This document shows positions 44,644 to 54,050 of a stretch of DNA of 64,000 bases, one piece after another; the stretch's first letter is position 1, and the number at the start of each line of letters is the position of its first letter. Below the pieces are notes generated by a model. It was not told where the DNA came from. It did no database searches and was given only the letters and a program-made list of their open reading frames with translations. Source of the stretch: Acetobacterium paludosum (GTDB lineage: Bacteria; Bacillota; Clostridia; Eubacteriales; Eubacteriaceae); contig NZ_RXYA01000003.1 of the NCBI RefSeq assembly GCF_008086595.1, positions 146,129 to 210,128 of the forward strand. Direction: 5' to 3'. Made by a program: the position numbers and the translations under genes.

Positions 44644-45657
44644 ATGGAAAAACTTATAGAATTAGAACAATTTGCAAAGTTAACAGACTGCCAGTTGTTA
44701 ACTAATCAGGAATTAGAGAAAATTGATTCAGTTTATCCTATTAAAATATCGCAACATCTAAAAGAAATGATAAAGATAACATCTTCAAAAGCAATTGCAT
44801 CACAATTTCTGCCTAATCTCAATGAAATACAGGATTTAACTGGAATTGGCGCTTTTTTTCCTGATGAAATCCATAATACGAAATTATTAGTACAGAAATA
44901 TCCAAATAGATGTATGATTTATACTACAAGTATTTGCTTTGCCAATTGTCGTTTTTGCAGTCGAAAAGAAAAATGGAATGATTATAACTCATTCTCATAT
45001 TATTTGTTTGACGAAGCATATTCTGAAATATGCAAAAACAATTATTTTCATGAGGTTTTGCTAACTGGAGGTGATGTACTTACTAACAGCGATGAGCAAA
45101 TAGAATATATGTTACGAAAACTAAGTCAAATTAAACATATAAAAACAATTCGATTAGCAACTAGAGCATTTACGAGTAATCCCTTGCGTATATCTTCAAA
45201 ACTATGCGAAATTCTAGATCGATATAACAAAGTAATTATAGTAACACAATTTAATTCCGCTGATGAATTTGGATCAGATACAAAAAAAGCTCTGCAAATG
45301 ATTCAAAAAGCTGGTTTGCCAGTTTTAAACCAGTCAGTATTACTAAAAGGTATAAATGACGAGTTATCCTTAATGATTGAACTGTTAGAAACTTGTGCTG
45401 AAAATCGGGTAATTCCTTATTATTTATTCCATTGTTTTAATATTAAAGGCGTGCAACATTTTCGAACAAATGTTAATAGAGGAATTGACATAACAAATTC
45501 TCTAGTAGGAAATATTGGAGGTTGGTTAATTCCTCGCTATACTTTGATACCTAGTTCAACAGGGTTAAAAATACCAATGTGTTCAAATGGATTTGTAGAA
45601 TCTGAAACAAACTTTCTTGTAAAAGATTACACTGGCAGGATAATTGAATATATTTAA
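44644..45657 (+). CDS. KamA-family radical SAM, PLP-dependent aminomutase-like enzyme with altered substrate site
   Basis: A 337-residue radical SAM protein. The cluster motif is CFANCRFC (Cys98, 102, 105), followed by Arg107 (the carboxylate-binding Arg of lysine 2,3-aminomutase), the SAM motif LLTGGDVLTNS, and VLNQSVLLKGIND. The C-terminal part reads YLFHCFNIKGVQHFRT and LIPSSTGLKIPM, with Lys309 at the position of the PLP lysine of KamA (Lys337). The two Asp residues that hold the lysine side chain in the Clostridium subterminale enzyme (Asp293, Asp330) align with Phe265 and Ile302, so the substrate is probably an amino acid with a neutral side chain. The size resembles EpmB. AGAGG follows the dyad element. 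A SAM enzyme without PLP chemistry is the alternative. Confidence 0.85.
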   Translation: MEKLIELEQFAKLTDCQLLTNQELEKIDSVYPIKISQHLKEMIKITSSKAIASQFLPNLNEIQDLTGIGAFFPDEIHNTKLLVQKYPNRCMIYTTSICFANCRFCSRKEKWNDYNSFSYYLFDEAYSEICKNNYFHEVLLTGGDVLTNSDEQIEYMLRKLSQIKHIKTIRLATRAFTSNPLRISSKLCEILDRYNKVIIVTQFNSADEFGSDTKKALQMIQKAGLPVLNQSVLLKGINDELSLMIELLETCAENRVIPYYLFHCFNIKGVQHFRTNVNRGIDITNSLVGNIGGWLIPRYTLIPSSTGLKIPMCSNGFVESETNFLVKDYTGRIIEYI

Positions 45658-45984
45658 TAAGATCGTTATGAAAATTGTATGACGCTCTAAGATGATATAG
45701 AAAAAATTGTAGTTGTCCGCAAAATCGCAGATGTGATTTTCTCAAACTAGTATTAAGCGGAATTAACTTCACAATTTAGAAGAACAAAGGTTTCCATATT
45801 TAAAACTATTATGCATTTTACGAAGTAAAGTTACTTTGCAAATGATTTTTTTTGTTTGCATACTCACCAAGTATTTTAAAATTGATTTTTCTCATCATAT
45901 GATTTTGGTGGAAATTGTTAAAAGGGTAGGCTACTATTCGGAAATTCAATACAAGCACATTCTAAATTTTGAATTACTGTAGCA
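45658..45984. other. Convergent intergenic region
   Basis: The 327 bp between the radical SAM and STAND genes are AT-rich. A short AAAATCGCAGATGTGATTTT dyad occurs near 45721. No small frame with a ribosome site (a possible peptide substrate) was found. Confidence 0.5.
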
Positions 45985-48504
45985 CTAATTATAGAACATT
46001 AATTCACCAAGTTGCCATTCTGAATTGTAAAAGGCCAATCGTCTATCACAGTCATTTGGCGCTAATGATAGTTTGAAATTATTATTAGTGATGCTTTTAT
46101 TGCCTTCTTTCGATCTTTTCATTAAATATAAATACTTGTATTTCAGTTGCATATATTGAGGATGCTTGCTAATTCTTTCTATCCTTCCTTTTTTTAAATA
46201 ATCCGAAACTTTTGTCATATTTTTATTTATGAAATAGTAACGAGCTAAGTTATAATAAATATTACTATAGACAACAGGATCAGGACAATTTTGCGCAGAT
46301 TTCTCAGCATCTTGAAAATACTTCAAAGCTGTAATCACATCATATTTCATAAAACACACCCCTAAATTGTTATTTACATAGGCGTATTGTAATGGTGACA
46401 TAGCGCCTTTTAGCGCTTGCAGTAAATGGATTCTTGCTAAATCTGGCGACTCAATAAAATAATAGTATAAACCTAAGTTGTTTTGTACAAAGTGTTGCTC
46501 AATGATTGCTGTTTTTTCAAAGATATTTAATGATTCTTCTAAATTGTCAAATGCTAATTTAGATTCTCCTCCCATCAGTTGTTCAATTCCCAGATTATTT
46601 AAACTATATGCTAATTTATGAACATGAATTTTAGAATTTCTGAAAGTAGATACAGCTTTTTCCAATTTGTCTATGCATTCATCATATCTCATAGCTACCA
46701 TTTGGCACGAAAGATGATAAAGTCCTTGTGCATAATAATCCGTTTCTTTAGCGGCTTTTTCAGCCCCTTCATTATAGACTCTAATTGAATTATTGAAGTC
46801 TCCGCACAAGTCATAAGCTGATGATAACAGTAGCATACAATTATGGTATATATTTCTATCAATTTGATTTACTTCTTTGAGTAACATTTGCATACATTCA
46901 ATTGAATTTATGTAACTATTCTGATAATAATAAGCTTTTGCGACTGTATACACCATCTCATAGTAAAATTTTTCAATTTTAAGCATTGAAAATTCTTCAG
47001 AAGTGAATGATTTGTAAATTTCTGTACAATTTTTAAACTCCTTTACAGAATAATTGGCTTCAATTAAAATTGATTTTAAAATAATGATATTCGCTTGATA
47101 TTCGTCACTAATTTGCTTTTTTAATATGCTATCGATAATCTGGATAGCGTTATCCGGATTACCATTTTTCACAAGGGATCGAGTATAATTTATTGCACTT
47201 TGATAAAAATCTTGATATCGTTTCAGATTCCAATATAAATTCATAATTATGTATTCGTTTTTTTTGTTTCTAACTAAATCCAAATATCCCTTCAAAATTC
47301 GTTTATAATATGCTTTCTTTTCATAGTTAGATTTAAGGCTACTTGAACACATATAATTTGAAATGAGAGTGTATTTAATTTTAAAACAATTATTATCTTC
47401 ATCATATACAAGCAGATTCTTCCTTTGCATTCTCCCTAATTCAGAAGCGTAATTTATAATATTCAATTCATCTAATATTGATCCTAACACATCTTCATCT
47501 ATAAATCCGCCCGATAATGCAACATACCATAATATTTTATTTTGAGATTCAGTGACACTATCTATAACACGATTATAAAGTAACTCAAGGCTTTCAATTT
47601 CAGTTATTTTATATGAACCGCCATTTAACTCCAATTCGTTCAAAGAGCAATTAGAACTAATAACATTCAGGATAAGAGGTAGGCCTCCACTTAAATTATG
47701 AATATTTTGAATCATTTCATCAGATTTTTCAAAATTACGATTGTATTTTTGACTAATATAAAGAGCAGTTTCATCTTCAGAAAAAGAATTTATCGGTAGC
47801 TGCTTATAGTTGGTTAGTCCCGATTTTTCTAACATATATTGAACAACTACTGTAGAAAAGTATTTGTTATCCATAGTACCGATATCTTCTTTCATAGAAC
47901 AAAGTAAAGAAATTTTAATATCAGATTTTAGCAATTCTTCAATGAAAATTGAAGAATTGTAATTCATTTCTTCACATTCATCCAGAATTAAAAATAGACG
48001 AAAGTTACTCGTTTGACAGATTTCTTTTACCATACGAGCAAGTATAATGGGAAAATGATCTTTGTCAGACTCTCTGATCGAAGCTGAATAGTATTCAAAT
48101 TTAGATGCGATTATACTTTTGAGAATCGATATCAAATGTAATTCTGATTTAACTCCTAATTGAGCAGCTTCAGTATAAGCTAAACTACCATTTAATCCAA
48201 AGTTTGAAAGTAGTGATTTAAAAAATTCACTACTTTCAAATTTTTTTGTTTTAAATTTAATACCGCTTTCATCGACAAATTTTTCTACGGTTTTTTTTAA
48301 AAAGAGGTAACTATTTTCAGAATGTTCAGAAAAATCTAAAACTAACCACAACTTTTCTTTTAAGTTACTTTCTCTGAATTGATTCAAGAAAGTAGTTTTG
48401 CCTACTCCATATACACCTTTAATAATTAGTAGCGACTTTGTGTACACATCATTGTTAATAAATTCATTTATTTCAGAATTTAATGTTTCACGAGATATCA
48501 GCAT
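45985..48504 (-). CDS. STAND-type P-loop ATPase with TPR-like repeats
   Basis: An 839-residue soluble protein. The N-terminal ATPase has Walker A GVYGVGKTT at residues 30-38, Walker B LFLILDECEEM near 170-180 and the STAND/AAA_16 motif NLSGGLPLIL near 272. A winged-helix-like segment follows (about 310-400), then a long helical region of roughly ten TPR-like repeats (450-790), for example YSLNNLGIEQLMGGESKLAF and YYNLARYYFINKNMTKVSDY. The tail ends NSEWQLGELMFYN, aromatic-rich and distinct from the repeats. This is the layout of signal-activated STAND regulators or defence ATPases; no effector domain is recognisable. It shares its leader dyad with the convergent radical SAM gene, so the two are probably co-regulated partners. 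Confidence 0.82.
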   Translation of the reverse strand: MLISRETLNSEINEFINNDVYTKSLLIIKGVYGVGKTTFLNQFRESNLKEKLWLVLDFSEHSENSYLFLKKTVEKFVDESGIKFKTKKFESSEFFKSLLSNFGLNGSLAYTEAAQLGVKSELHLISILKSIIASKFEYYSASIRESDKDHFPIILARMVKEICQTSNFRLFLILDECEEMNYNSSIFIEELLKSDIKISLLCSMKEDIGTMDNKYFSTVVVQYMLEKSGLTNYKQLPINSFSEDETALYISQKYNRNFEKSDEMIQNIHNLSGGLPLILNVISSNCSLNELELNGGSYKITEIESLELLYNRVIDSVTESQNKILWYVALSGGFIDEDVLGSILDELNIINYASELGRMQRKNLLVYDEDNNCFKIKYTLISNYMCSSSLKSNYEKKAYYKRILKGYLDLVRNKKNEYIIMNLYWNLKRYQDFYQSAINYTRSLVKNGNPDNAIQIIDSILKKQISDEYQANIIILKSILIEANYSVKEFKNCTEIYKSFTSEEFSMLKIEKFYYEMVYTVAKAYYYQNSYINSIECMQMLLKEVNQIDRNIYHNCMLLLSSAYDLCGDFNNSIRVYNEGAEKAAKETDYYAQGLYHLSCQMVAMRYDECIDKLEKAVSTFRNSKIHVHKLAYSLNNLGIEQLMGGESKLAFDNLEESLNIFEKTAIIEQHFVQNNLGLYYYFIESPDLARIHLLQALKGAMSPLQYAYVNNNLGVCFMKYDVITALKYFQDAEKSAQNCPDPVVYSNIYYNLARYYFINKNMTKVSDYLKKGRIERISKHPQYMQLKYKYLYLMKRSKEGNKSITNNNFKLSLAPNDCDRRLAFYNSEWQLGELMFYN

Positions 48505-48521
48505 AATTCTTGCCCCATACC

Positions 48522-48546
48522 GGATAATTACAAATTATCCTTCATT
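48522..48546 (-). promoter_or_regulatory. Dyad element before the STAND ATPase gene (copy 2 of 2)
   Basis: On the minus strand AATGAA followed by GGATAATTTGTAATTATCC is a perfect 8-bp dyad with a TGT centre, 17 nt before ATG 48504. It is identical over 24 nt to the element before the radical SAM gene. Confidence 0.8.
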
Positions 48547-48829
48547 TAATAATTTATTAATTTAAATTATAGCATAATGATTCATCAATTGCACTCTTAA
48601 CAATCAAACGAAGCCATTATATTTCATTTTATTTAATATTTACGCAACGAATGATGTCTGTTTATATTATTCATTGCGATTGTGAATAACATATTCAAAA
48701 TTTTCAAACAAAAAAAGATCATTTTATGATTGATTTCCATTCTATATTTAGATATTATTTTCACCATTCCTTTAAAACTATTTTTATTAAACGCGATTCC
48801 AGAAAAAAATTACTTATTTTATTAGAAAA

Positions 48830-48868
48830 ATGGCTCTGTAATATTATTTTTTAACCATACAGAGCCAT
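48830..48868. terminator. Terminator, probably of the IS21-interrupted DUF4365 gene
   Basis: ATGGCTCTGT (48830-48839) pairs perfectly with ACAGAGCCAT (48859-48868), with A-runs to the left and T-runs to the right. It lies about 115 nt past the reconstructed original stop of the DUF4365 gene at 48983. The surrounding 48547-49010 interval contains no gene. Confidence 0.75.
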
Positions 48869-49174
48869 CAATTTTTAAATTGCTTTCTTGCTTTTAATCA
48901 TTTACTCCCAAAAAATAATTCTTAATTTTTTTTAAAAACATCTGCCCCCATTACCTCTATTTAAGCGCTAATCCTACATCCATTAAACCACTTTCCTTAT
49001 CTGATACTGCCGATGTAAATGGTAATATAAACCATACCGATTTACGCCATTGAGAACATACAGGTTTTCGCCACAAACCATACATCTTTTCGCCAACAAC
49101 CATACAACTTAAATTCAAACCAGCTCTTATCTTTGGTAAAATAGATTAAACAAAGAGAGACGGGAGCGGTAGAA

Positions 49175-50671
49175 ATGAAAGGATTTAAGATGTATCATCA
49201 CATACAACAACTCAAAGAGTTGGGATTCACGCGATCACAGACAGCGAAGCAGTTGCTGATTAATCGTGAAACCGCGACACGTTATTGGGATATGACAGCC
49301 GACGAATTCGAAACGCAATTATACAGCATCAATCGCGAAGAATTACTTTCAAAATATGAAAAAATCATTGTTGCCTGGTTGAATCAGTACCCGACAATGA
49401 CCGCTGCGCAAGTCTGCGATTGGCTCAAGGAGCATTACCAGGAGGATACCGTCAGTCGGTATGTCAAGGGATTACGGGAGAAATATCAGCTTAAAAAGTC
49501 CAAACAGCCCAGACAATACGAGGCCGTCGCTGAACTGCCCATGGGCCAGCAGCTTCAGGTGGACTTCGGTGAAAAGTGGCTGCAGTCGATCAACGGCCAG
49601 CGTGTCAAGGTTCACTTCGCCGCTTTCGTTCTGGCCCACTCCCGCTACAAATGGGGATATTTTCAAACCCGGGCCTTCACAACATCCGATCTTGTTCGCA
49701 GTTGTCATGATTGCTTTCGCTATCTCGGTGGCATGCCATTGGAACTTGTTTTTGATCAGGATAGTATCGTTAGTGTCGCAGAGAACGATGGCGATATTAT
49801 TCATACCTTCGAGTTTGAAAAACTGCGACAGATGTGCAAATTCAAGGTGTTCTTATGCCGGGCCGCCGATCCGGAGAGCAAAGGTAAAATTGAAAATGTG
49901 GTTAAGTTCATCAAATATAACTTTTTAGAAAACCGCCTTTTTTCCGATGAAGAAATTCTGAATGGGTCATTTCTGGAATGGCTGCAGCGAACCGGCAATG
50001 CCAAAATCCATGGCACCACTAAAAAGATTCCCGCACTGATTTTTGAGGAAGAACGCGAAACATTAAGGCCAATGCTGGCGATCCCATCACATAACACCGC
50101 GAAAATCCCGCGAACGGTCCGCAAGGATAATACCATCCTTTATGACAACAATCGCTATTCTTTACCGCTTGATACCTACAACAACCATAAAGAAGTCGAA
50201 ATTAAACCCAACGATGGAACGCTCAGAATTATGACGATGTTTGATGAATTGATCTGTGAACACCAGCTATCAACCGGTCGGGGCCAATTAATTAAATGCT
50301 CTGATCATACCCGTGATGTGACGAACTCGGTCAACAAAGCGCAGCTGGCGATTGACAAACGGCTTTTGTATAAAGCAACGGATTTTCTGCAGGTCATCCG
50401 CACCGAAAAATCCCGTTATGCCCGTGACCAGTTTAAACTGTTACAGGCACTCTGTGATAACTATTCGGTTGACGCTGTTCTTAACGGCATTGACTACTGT
50501 CAGGTGAGCAAACTCTTTGGAGCCAGCTATATCAGGGATTTTTTAAAGTATAATGCGAAACCGAAACAGGAAATCGTGCTCAATACCATTCCCCTCAGCA
50601 ACAGTAAATATCATGTCACGACTGAAAAACGTTCGCTTGACCTTTATGTGAAAGCAGGTGGTAAACCGTGA
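49175..50671 (+). CDS. istA: IS21 transposase IstA
   Basis: A 498-residue DDE transposase. The N-terminal helix-turn-helix ([20 protein letters not shown]) binds the element ends. The catalytic core has Asp in LQVDFGEKW, Asp in [10 protein letters not shown] and Glu in [13 protein letters not shown]. The C-terminal beta-barrel follows ([15 protein letters not shown]). It is full length and appears intact. GGGAGCGGTAGAA precedes the ATG. Its stop overlaps the istB start, giving translational coupling. Confidence 0.96.
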   Translation: MKGFKMYHHIQQLKELGFTRSQTAKQLLINRETATRYWDMTADEFETQLYSINREELLSKYEKIIVAWLNQYPTMTAAQVCDWLKEHYQEDTVSRYVKGLREKYQLKKSKQPRQYEAVAELPMGQQLQVDFGEKWLQSINGQRVKVHFAAFVLAHSRYKWGYFQTRAFTTSDLVRSCHDCFRYLGGMPLELVFDQDSIVSVAENDGDIIHTFEFEKLRQMCKFKVFLCRAADPESKGKIENVVKFIKYNFLENRLFSDEEILNGSFLEWLQRTGNAKIHGTTKKIPALIFEEERETLRPMLAIPSHNTAKIPRTVRKDNTILYDNNRYSLPLDTYNNHKEVEIKPNDGTLRIMTMFDELICEHQLSTGRGQLIKCSDHTRDVTNSVNKAQLAIDKRLLYKATDFLQVIRTEKSRYARDQFKLLQALCDNYSVDAVLNGIDYCQVSKLFGASYIRDFLKYNAKPKQEIVLNTIPLSNSKYHVTTEKRSLDLYVKAGGKP

Positions 50672-51402
50672 ATGCACGGATTCACCACGTCAATGCGTTA
50701 GTGTCAAGTCTGCGGTTAACCGCTGTGGATTTTGATCTTCTTTATGCCAATCAGAATGATCTGACGCCGCTTGAAAGCGTTGAGGTATTCCTGTCAGAGC
50801 AGCAACGACTCAGAACCGAAAAGCAGAACATCATCCGGCGCCGACGTGCCAATCTGCCGGCAGAAAAAAACCTGGAATCCTTTGATTTCGGGTTTCAGCG
50901 CAGTATTACGAGGGAACAAATGCTGCGGTTGTCCGATATGACCTGGGTCGAGCAGGCCTACAATATCTGTTTTCTGGGCCCGCCTGGGATCGGAAAAACG
51001 CACCTGGCCCTATCACTTGCGGTCAAGGCATTGGACTTGGGTTATGCCGTCGCGTTCACAACATTGGATGAACTCATGATTATCCTAAAAACGTCGCAGA
51101 TTTCAACAGCCAGTAAAAGGCGGCTCAAAATACTCAACGCGGCTGCACTTGTACTCATTGATGAAGTGGGATTTATGCCGCTCTCGACAGTCGAAGCCAA
51201 TCTTTTCTTTGGCTTTGTATCGTCAATGTCTGAAAAAACATCGATCATCATTACTTCGAATAAAGGTTTTGATGAATGGTCAGACTTCATGGGTGATCCA
51301 ACCATTACGACTGCCATTCTGGATCGGCTCATCCACCATTGCGAGATTTTAAACATGACAGGTAACAGCTACCGACTGCAACATAGAAAATCAATTATCT
51401 AA
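50668..51402 (+). CDS. istB: IS21 helper ATPase IstB
   Basis: A 244-residue AAA+ protein with Walker [15 protein letters not shown] near residue 104, Walker [14 protein letters not shown] and the IstB-type sensor region [19 protein letters not shown]. It starts with GTG overlapping the istA stop by 4 nt. Family members select target DNA and activate IstA. It is intact, so the element may be active. Confidence 0.96.
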   Translation: MNARIHHVNALVSSLRLTAVDFDLLYANQNDLTPLESVEVFLSEQQRLRTEKQNIIRRRRANLPAEKNLESFDFGFQRSITREQMLRLSDMTWVEQAYNICFLGPPGIGKTHLALSLAVKALDLGYAVAFTTLDELMIILKTSQISTASKRRLKILNAAALVLIDEVGFMPLSTVEANLFFGFVSSMSEKTSIIITSNKGFDEWSDFMGDPTITTAILDRLIHHCEILNMTGNSYRLQHRKSII

Positions 51403-52589
51403 CTCATATGTTGTATGGTTTGTGGCGGAAAGTTGCTGGTTTTACTTGACTGCTTACGAGAATCCAATGAAACTGGTTCATTATCAATAAATGTTTTTAT
51501 AAGTGTCTTTAGATTTTCATTTCCTTCATCGCTAATGAAACTAAAATTTAATTCTTCTTTAATTTCAAGCAGCTCAAATAATTCTTTTATTTTTAATAAG
51601 CTATTTTGGGTCGAGTAAATTTTTTTGATTGCCTCATCATCTACGTTCGCTTCGTTAATTGGAAGCCACATCTCTCCGATTGTAATTCTTTTCTTTTCTA
51701 TCATTGCTAAATAAAATTCAATATCTCTAATTCTCTCGGGTAAACTTCCACGAATTTTCAAAGTTATTTTTTTTGATTTAAAATCTATTTCTATACCTTT
51801 TCCTATCCTTAATGTTTTGCCCTTTTTTGTATGGAACACATTATATTCAGTATACATGACATCCTCATTAACTTTGATGTCTTTAATTAGTGTTTCCATG
51901 ACCGAATCAAAAGTGACTTTTTCAATGGGGAAAAACACTTCATATTCGGATGGTTTAAAGTAAATATATGTAGGATGATTAAGCGTATATTCTATTGGCG
52001 AGGATTTTTCAAGACCCGGACCACTAAAACCAAAATGAAAACTCATGATGGGTAAATTGGAATTTTCAACATCTTCTAATGAAAGATATCTATGGTCAAT
52101 TGCACCTTGAAGATCTCTATTTCTAATAAAGTTTGTAAAAACATCTCTTATTTCCAGTTCATCTGTAGGAAACGCTATTAACTCAATCGTTTTACTTTTT
52201 TGATCCTTTGCTTCTTTTAGTAAACAGGTTAGATCGAATGGTAATAACGTATTGTAATAGATTTTGTAATCATCAAAATTTTTCATATAAATAACAAAAT
52301 AGATCACTCCAGAATCGTTTAAATAATTTCTCAAATCGAACACATTTACAGGATAGGTTATCCTATCTTTAAATGATTTTTTATTGTAATGACCTTTTAC
52401 TTGAACATCAATTTTTCCAATCAGGTCTTTTTTCTTTGTCCCCGGTTGGTTATAAATAAAAATGTTTCCATCCCATGAAGGCGTTTTATCATTTTTGGGA
52501 ATTTCTGGAATAATGTACTGGCTTCTGGTTAAACTATCTTCCAGTAACATGATTGCCCGCATTTCAATTTGTGTTTTGTTCATCTCCAA
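51399..52589 (-). CDS. DUF4365-domain nuclease-like protein, C-terminus replaced by IS21 DNA
   Basis: About 396 residues. The N-terminal domain reads [24 protein letters not shown] and [20 protein letters not shown], the DUF4365 pattern with an Asp...Gln-x-Lys nuclease-like core. The middle and C-terminal parts are unrecognised. The last 14 or so codons ([16 protein letters not shown]) are read from the IS21 end. Joining the flanks without the element gives ...SRKQYQIRKVV and a stop at 48983. TTG 52589 has AGGAAG 9 nt upstream; ATG 52583 and TTG 52646 are alternatives. It is probably a defence-type gene whose function may survive the short tail swap. Confidence 0.72.
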   Translation of the reverse strand: MEMNKTQIEMRAIMLLEDSLTRSQYIIPEIPKNDKTPSWDGNIFIYNQPGTKKKDLIGKIDVQVKGHYNKKSFKDRITYPVNVFDLRNYLNDSGVIYFVIYMKNFDDYKIYYNTLLPFDLTCLLKEAKDQKSKTIELIAFPTDELEIRDVFTNFIRNRDLQGAIDHRYLSLEDVENSNLPIMSFHFGFSGPGLEKSSPIEYTLNHPTYIYFKPSEYEVFFPIEKVTFDSVMETLIKDIKVNEDVMYTEYNVFHTKKGKTLRIGKGIEIDFKSKKITLKIRGSLPERIRDIEFYLAMIEKKRITIGEMWLPINEANVDDEAIKKIYSTQNSLLKIKELFELLEIKEELNFSFISDEGNENLKTLIKTFIDNEPVSLDSRKQSSKTSNFPPQTIQHMS

Positions 52590-52646
52590 TAGTATCAGCT
52601 TCCTTTTTTTAGAATTTAGTTGCAATATCGATGCTATTACTTTCAA

Positions 52647-53002
52647 TCATTTGCAAAAGATTACCTGAATTAATCTTTCAGAATATTTTTTCAGAATTTT
52701 TAATCCAAAAACATTTTATAAACTTATGCCCTCTCTGCTCCAAATATTATTTTTTCACTCATGTTTCGTTATGCTATAATACAAATGATATAAGAGTGTT
52801 CAATATAACAGCTTCAACAAAAAGTAATACTTCTTATGGTCCAGGTGAAAAAGGCATCAAATTTCGGATTCAGACTTCATACTTTAGTGAATTTAGACAA
52901 CGGCCTTGACTTAATAAAAAAAATAACTGCGATTGAAACTTCACTTAAAACCATTGAATGGCTTTCTCCATTAACCAACGATGTTTTAAATTTTGAAGTT
53001 TA
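52647..53002. other. Intergenic stretch, one weak coding-like frame
   Basis: A plus-strand frame at 52836-53054 contains an amphipathic segment (LDLIKKITAIETSLKTIEWL) but has no ribosome site and overlaps a terminator hairpin and the YjzC-like gene. No other content was recognised. Confidence 0.4.
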
Positions 53003-53027
53003 TGGCCACTGTTATGAACAGTGGCCA
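53003..53027. terminator. Hairpin after the YjzC-like gene
   Basis: TGGCCACTGTT (53003-53013) pairs perfectly with AACAGTGGCCA (53017-53027) around ATG. It follows the minus-strand stop at 53033. A T-run lies on the plus side, so it may work better for plus-strand transcripts. Confidence 0.65.
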
Positions 53028-53032
53028 ATGAA

Positions 53033-53197
53033 TTATTTTTTCACCCATTTATGACCTGGCTTCTGAGTTGGAGGTAACCGATCACCTGTACCAATATTCA
53101 CGACTCTTGGCTTATTAATTTTCCCACCTTGGGGGCCAACTTCAGTATATTTACCGGGTGTTTTGTTATCTGTACCAGGTTTTATTAGTTCTGACAT
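53033..53197 (-). CDS. YjzC-like small protein
   Basis: A 54-residue basic protein: MSELIKPGTDNKTPGKYTEV, GPQGGKINKPR and GDRLPPTQKPGHKWVKK. This matches the YjzC-like family of small, uncharacterised bacterial proteins. ATG 53197 has AAGGAG 7 nt upstream and is preferred to 53224. It is a solitary gene between mobile elements. Confidence 0.75.
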   Translation of the reverse strand: MSELIKPGTDNKTPGKYTEVGPQGGKINKPRVVNIGTGDRLPPTQKPGHKWVKK

Positions 53198-53405
53198 AGT
53201 TTTCTCCTTTCCCACATTAATCACAAGATATGGTTGTTGATATATATTTTAACACTATATTTTGTATTATGCAATATAATTATCAGGAACGCAATTATAT
53301 TTAATACTATTATTCAAACTTGAAACAAGAGCTTCTCTGAAGAAATTCTTAGCTTATCGATATTGTATATACAAATCATTTTGATTTCTTTATTTAAAGC
53401 CTCTC

Positions 53406-53615
53406 TCATGCAATATTTATTTTACATAAATACTCCCCAAACTTAATCGCTTCTCTGTTAAGCCATTTGGTAAAAGAATAGGTCGATGTCCATTTTTCTC
53501 CAATAAAAAAAGCCACCTTAAAGGTGACCTCTATGCTATCTGTATGTACAACAACTCTGTGTATGAATTTATTAATAAACCGTCGGATTTCGGGTATTTT
53601 CTGAGTTCGTACCAA
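53406..53615 (-). pseudogene. C-terminal remnant of a large serine recombinase
   Basis: The frame reads IRRFINKFIHRVVVHTDSIE then VTFKVAFFIG, closely resembling the 'FIxRVxVxxDxIEVxFK' end of large serine recombinases, and then KWTSTYSFTKWLNREA. No catalytic domain is present. The stretch ends about 25 nt before the truncated IS3 element. Confidence 0.5.
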
Positions 53616-53642
53616 TTCCTTTGTTTTTTCAAGTAGGATTCG

Positions 53643-54050
53643 TATGGTCTGTCAGAGCAAACTCTTTATAAATGGAAACGGCAGGCCAAAGAAAAAGGAG
53701 TGGTAATTCCTAAAACGAATACCAGCTCAGAGAACTGGGATCCTAAAGATAAATTTTATGTTGTTCTCGAAACCGCCACTTTAACCGAAATCGAACTTGC
53801 CGAATACTGTCGAAGTAAAGGTCTTTACGTTGAACAGGTCATTGCCTGGCGGGATGCCTGTATGCAGGCAAATGGCGGGGTTGCACAGGAAACCGCAACA
53901 CTGCAACGCAATTTAAGAGATAAAGACAAAGTTTACAAACAGCTGCAAAAAGAACTCAACCGTAAAGAAAGAGCTTTGGCAGAAACAGCCGCACTTTTGG
54001 TTCTTCAAAAAAAGTGCCGAGCGATATGGGGGGAACCCGAGGACGAATGA
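53643..54050 (+). pseudogene. IS3-family OrfA, 5'-truncated
   Basis: The frame encodes the second part of the OrfA helix-turn-helix (LSEQTLYKWKRQAKEKG) and a C-terminal coiled coil (RNLRDKDKVYKQLQKELNRK). It lacks the usual first 20 or more residues, and an in-frame TAG lies just upstream. A GTG at 53700 could start a shortened product. The heptamer A-AAA-AAG at 54008-54014 near its 3' end is a standard -1 frameshift site to OrfB. Confidence 0.75.
54008..54014 (+). promoter_or_regulatory. Programmed -1 ribosomal frameshift site
   Basis: The heptamer A AAA AAG is in the orfA zero frame (CAA AAA AAG) and orfB is in the -1 frame, the typical IS3 arrangement for making the OrfAB transposase. Confidence 0.75.

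Larger units (their letters stand above)
49011..51448 (+). mobile_element. IS21-family insertion sequence with 5-bp target duplication
   Basis: The element carries istA and istB. Its ends contain inverted copies of CGCCACAAACCATAC (near 49070 and, inverted, near 51413-51427), as usual for IS21's multiple terminal repeats. ACTGC flanks it on both sides (49006-49010 and 51449-51453). Removing the element plus one ACTGC joins the flanking DUF4365 frame to a natural-looking stop, which supports the boundaries. Confidence 0.8.

Noticed and set aside
44644-45657. Assignment as lysine 2,3-aminomutase (AblA) for N-acetyl-beta-lysine osmolyte synthesis
   Set aside because: No AblB acetyltransferase gene is adjacent and both lysine side-chain-binding Asp residues are replaced.
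52836-53054. Plus-strand frame with an amphipathic helix-like segment
   Set aside because: No ribosome site, overlaps a perfect hairpin and the 3' end of the YjzC-like gene, and resembles no family I know.
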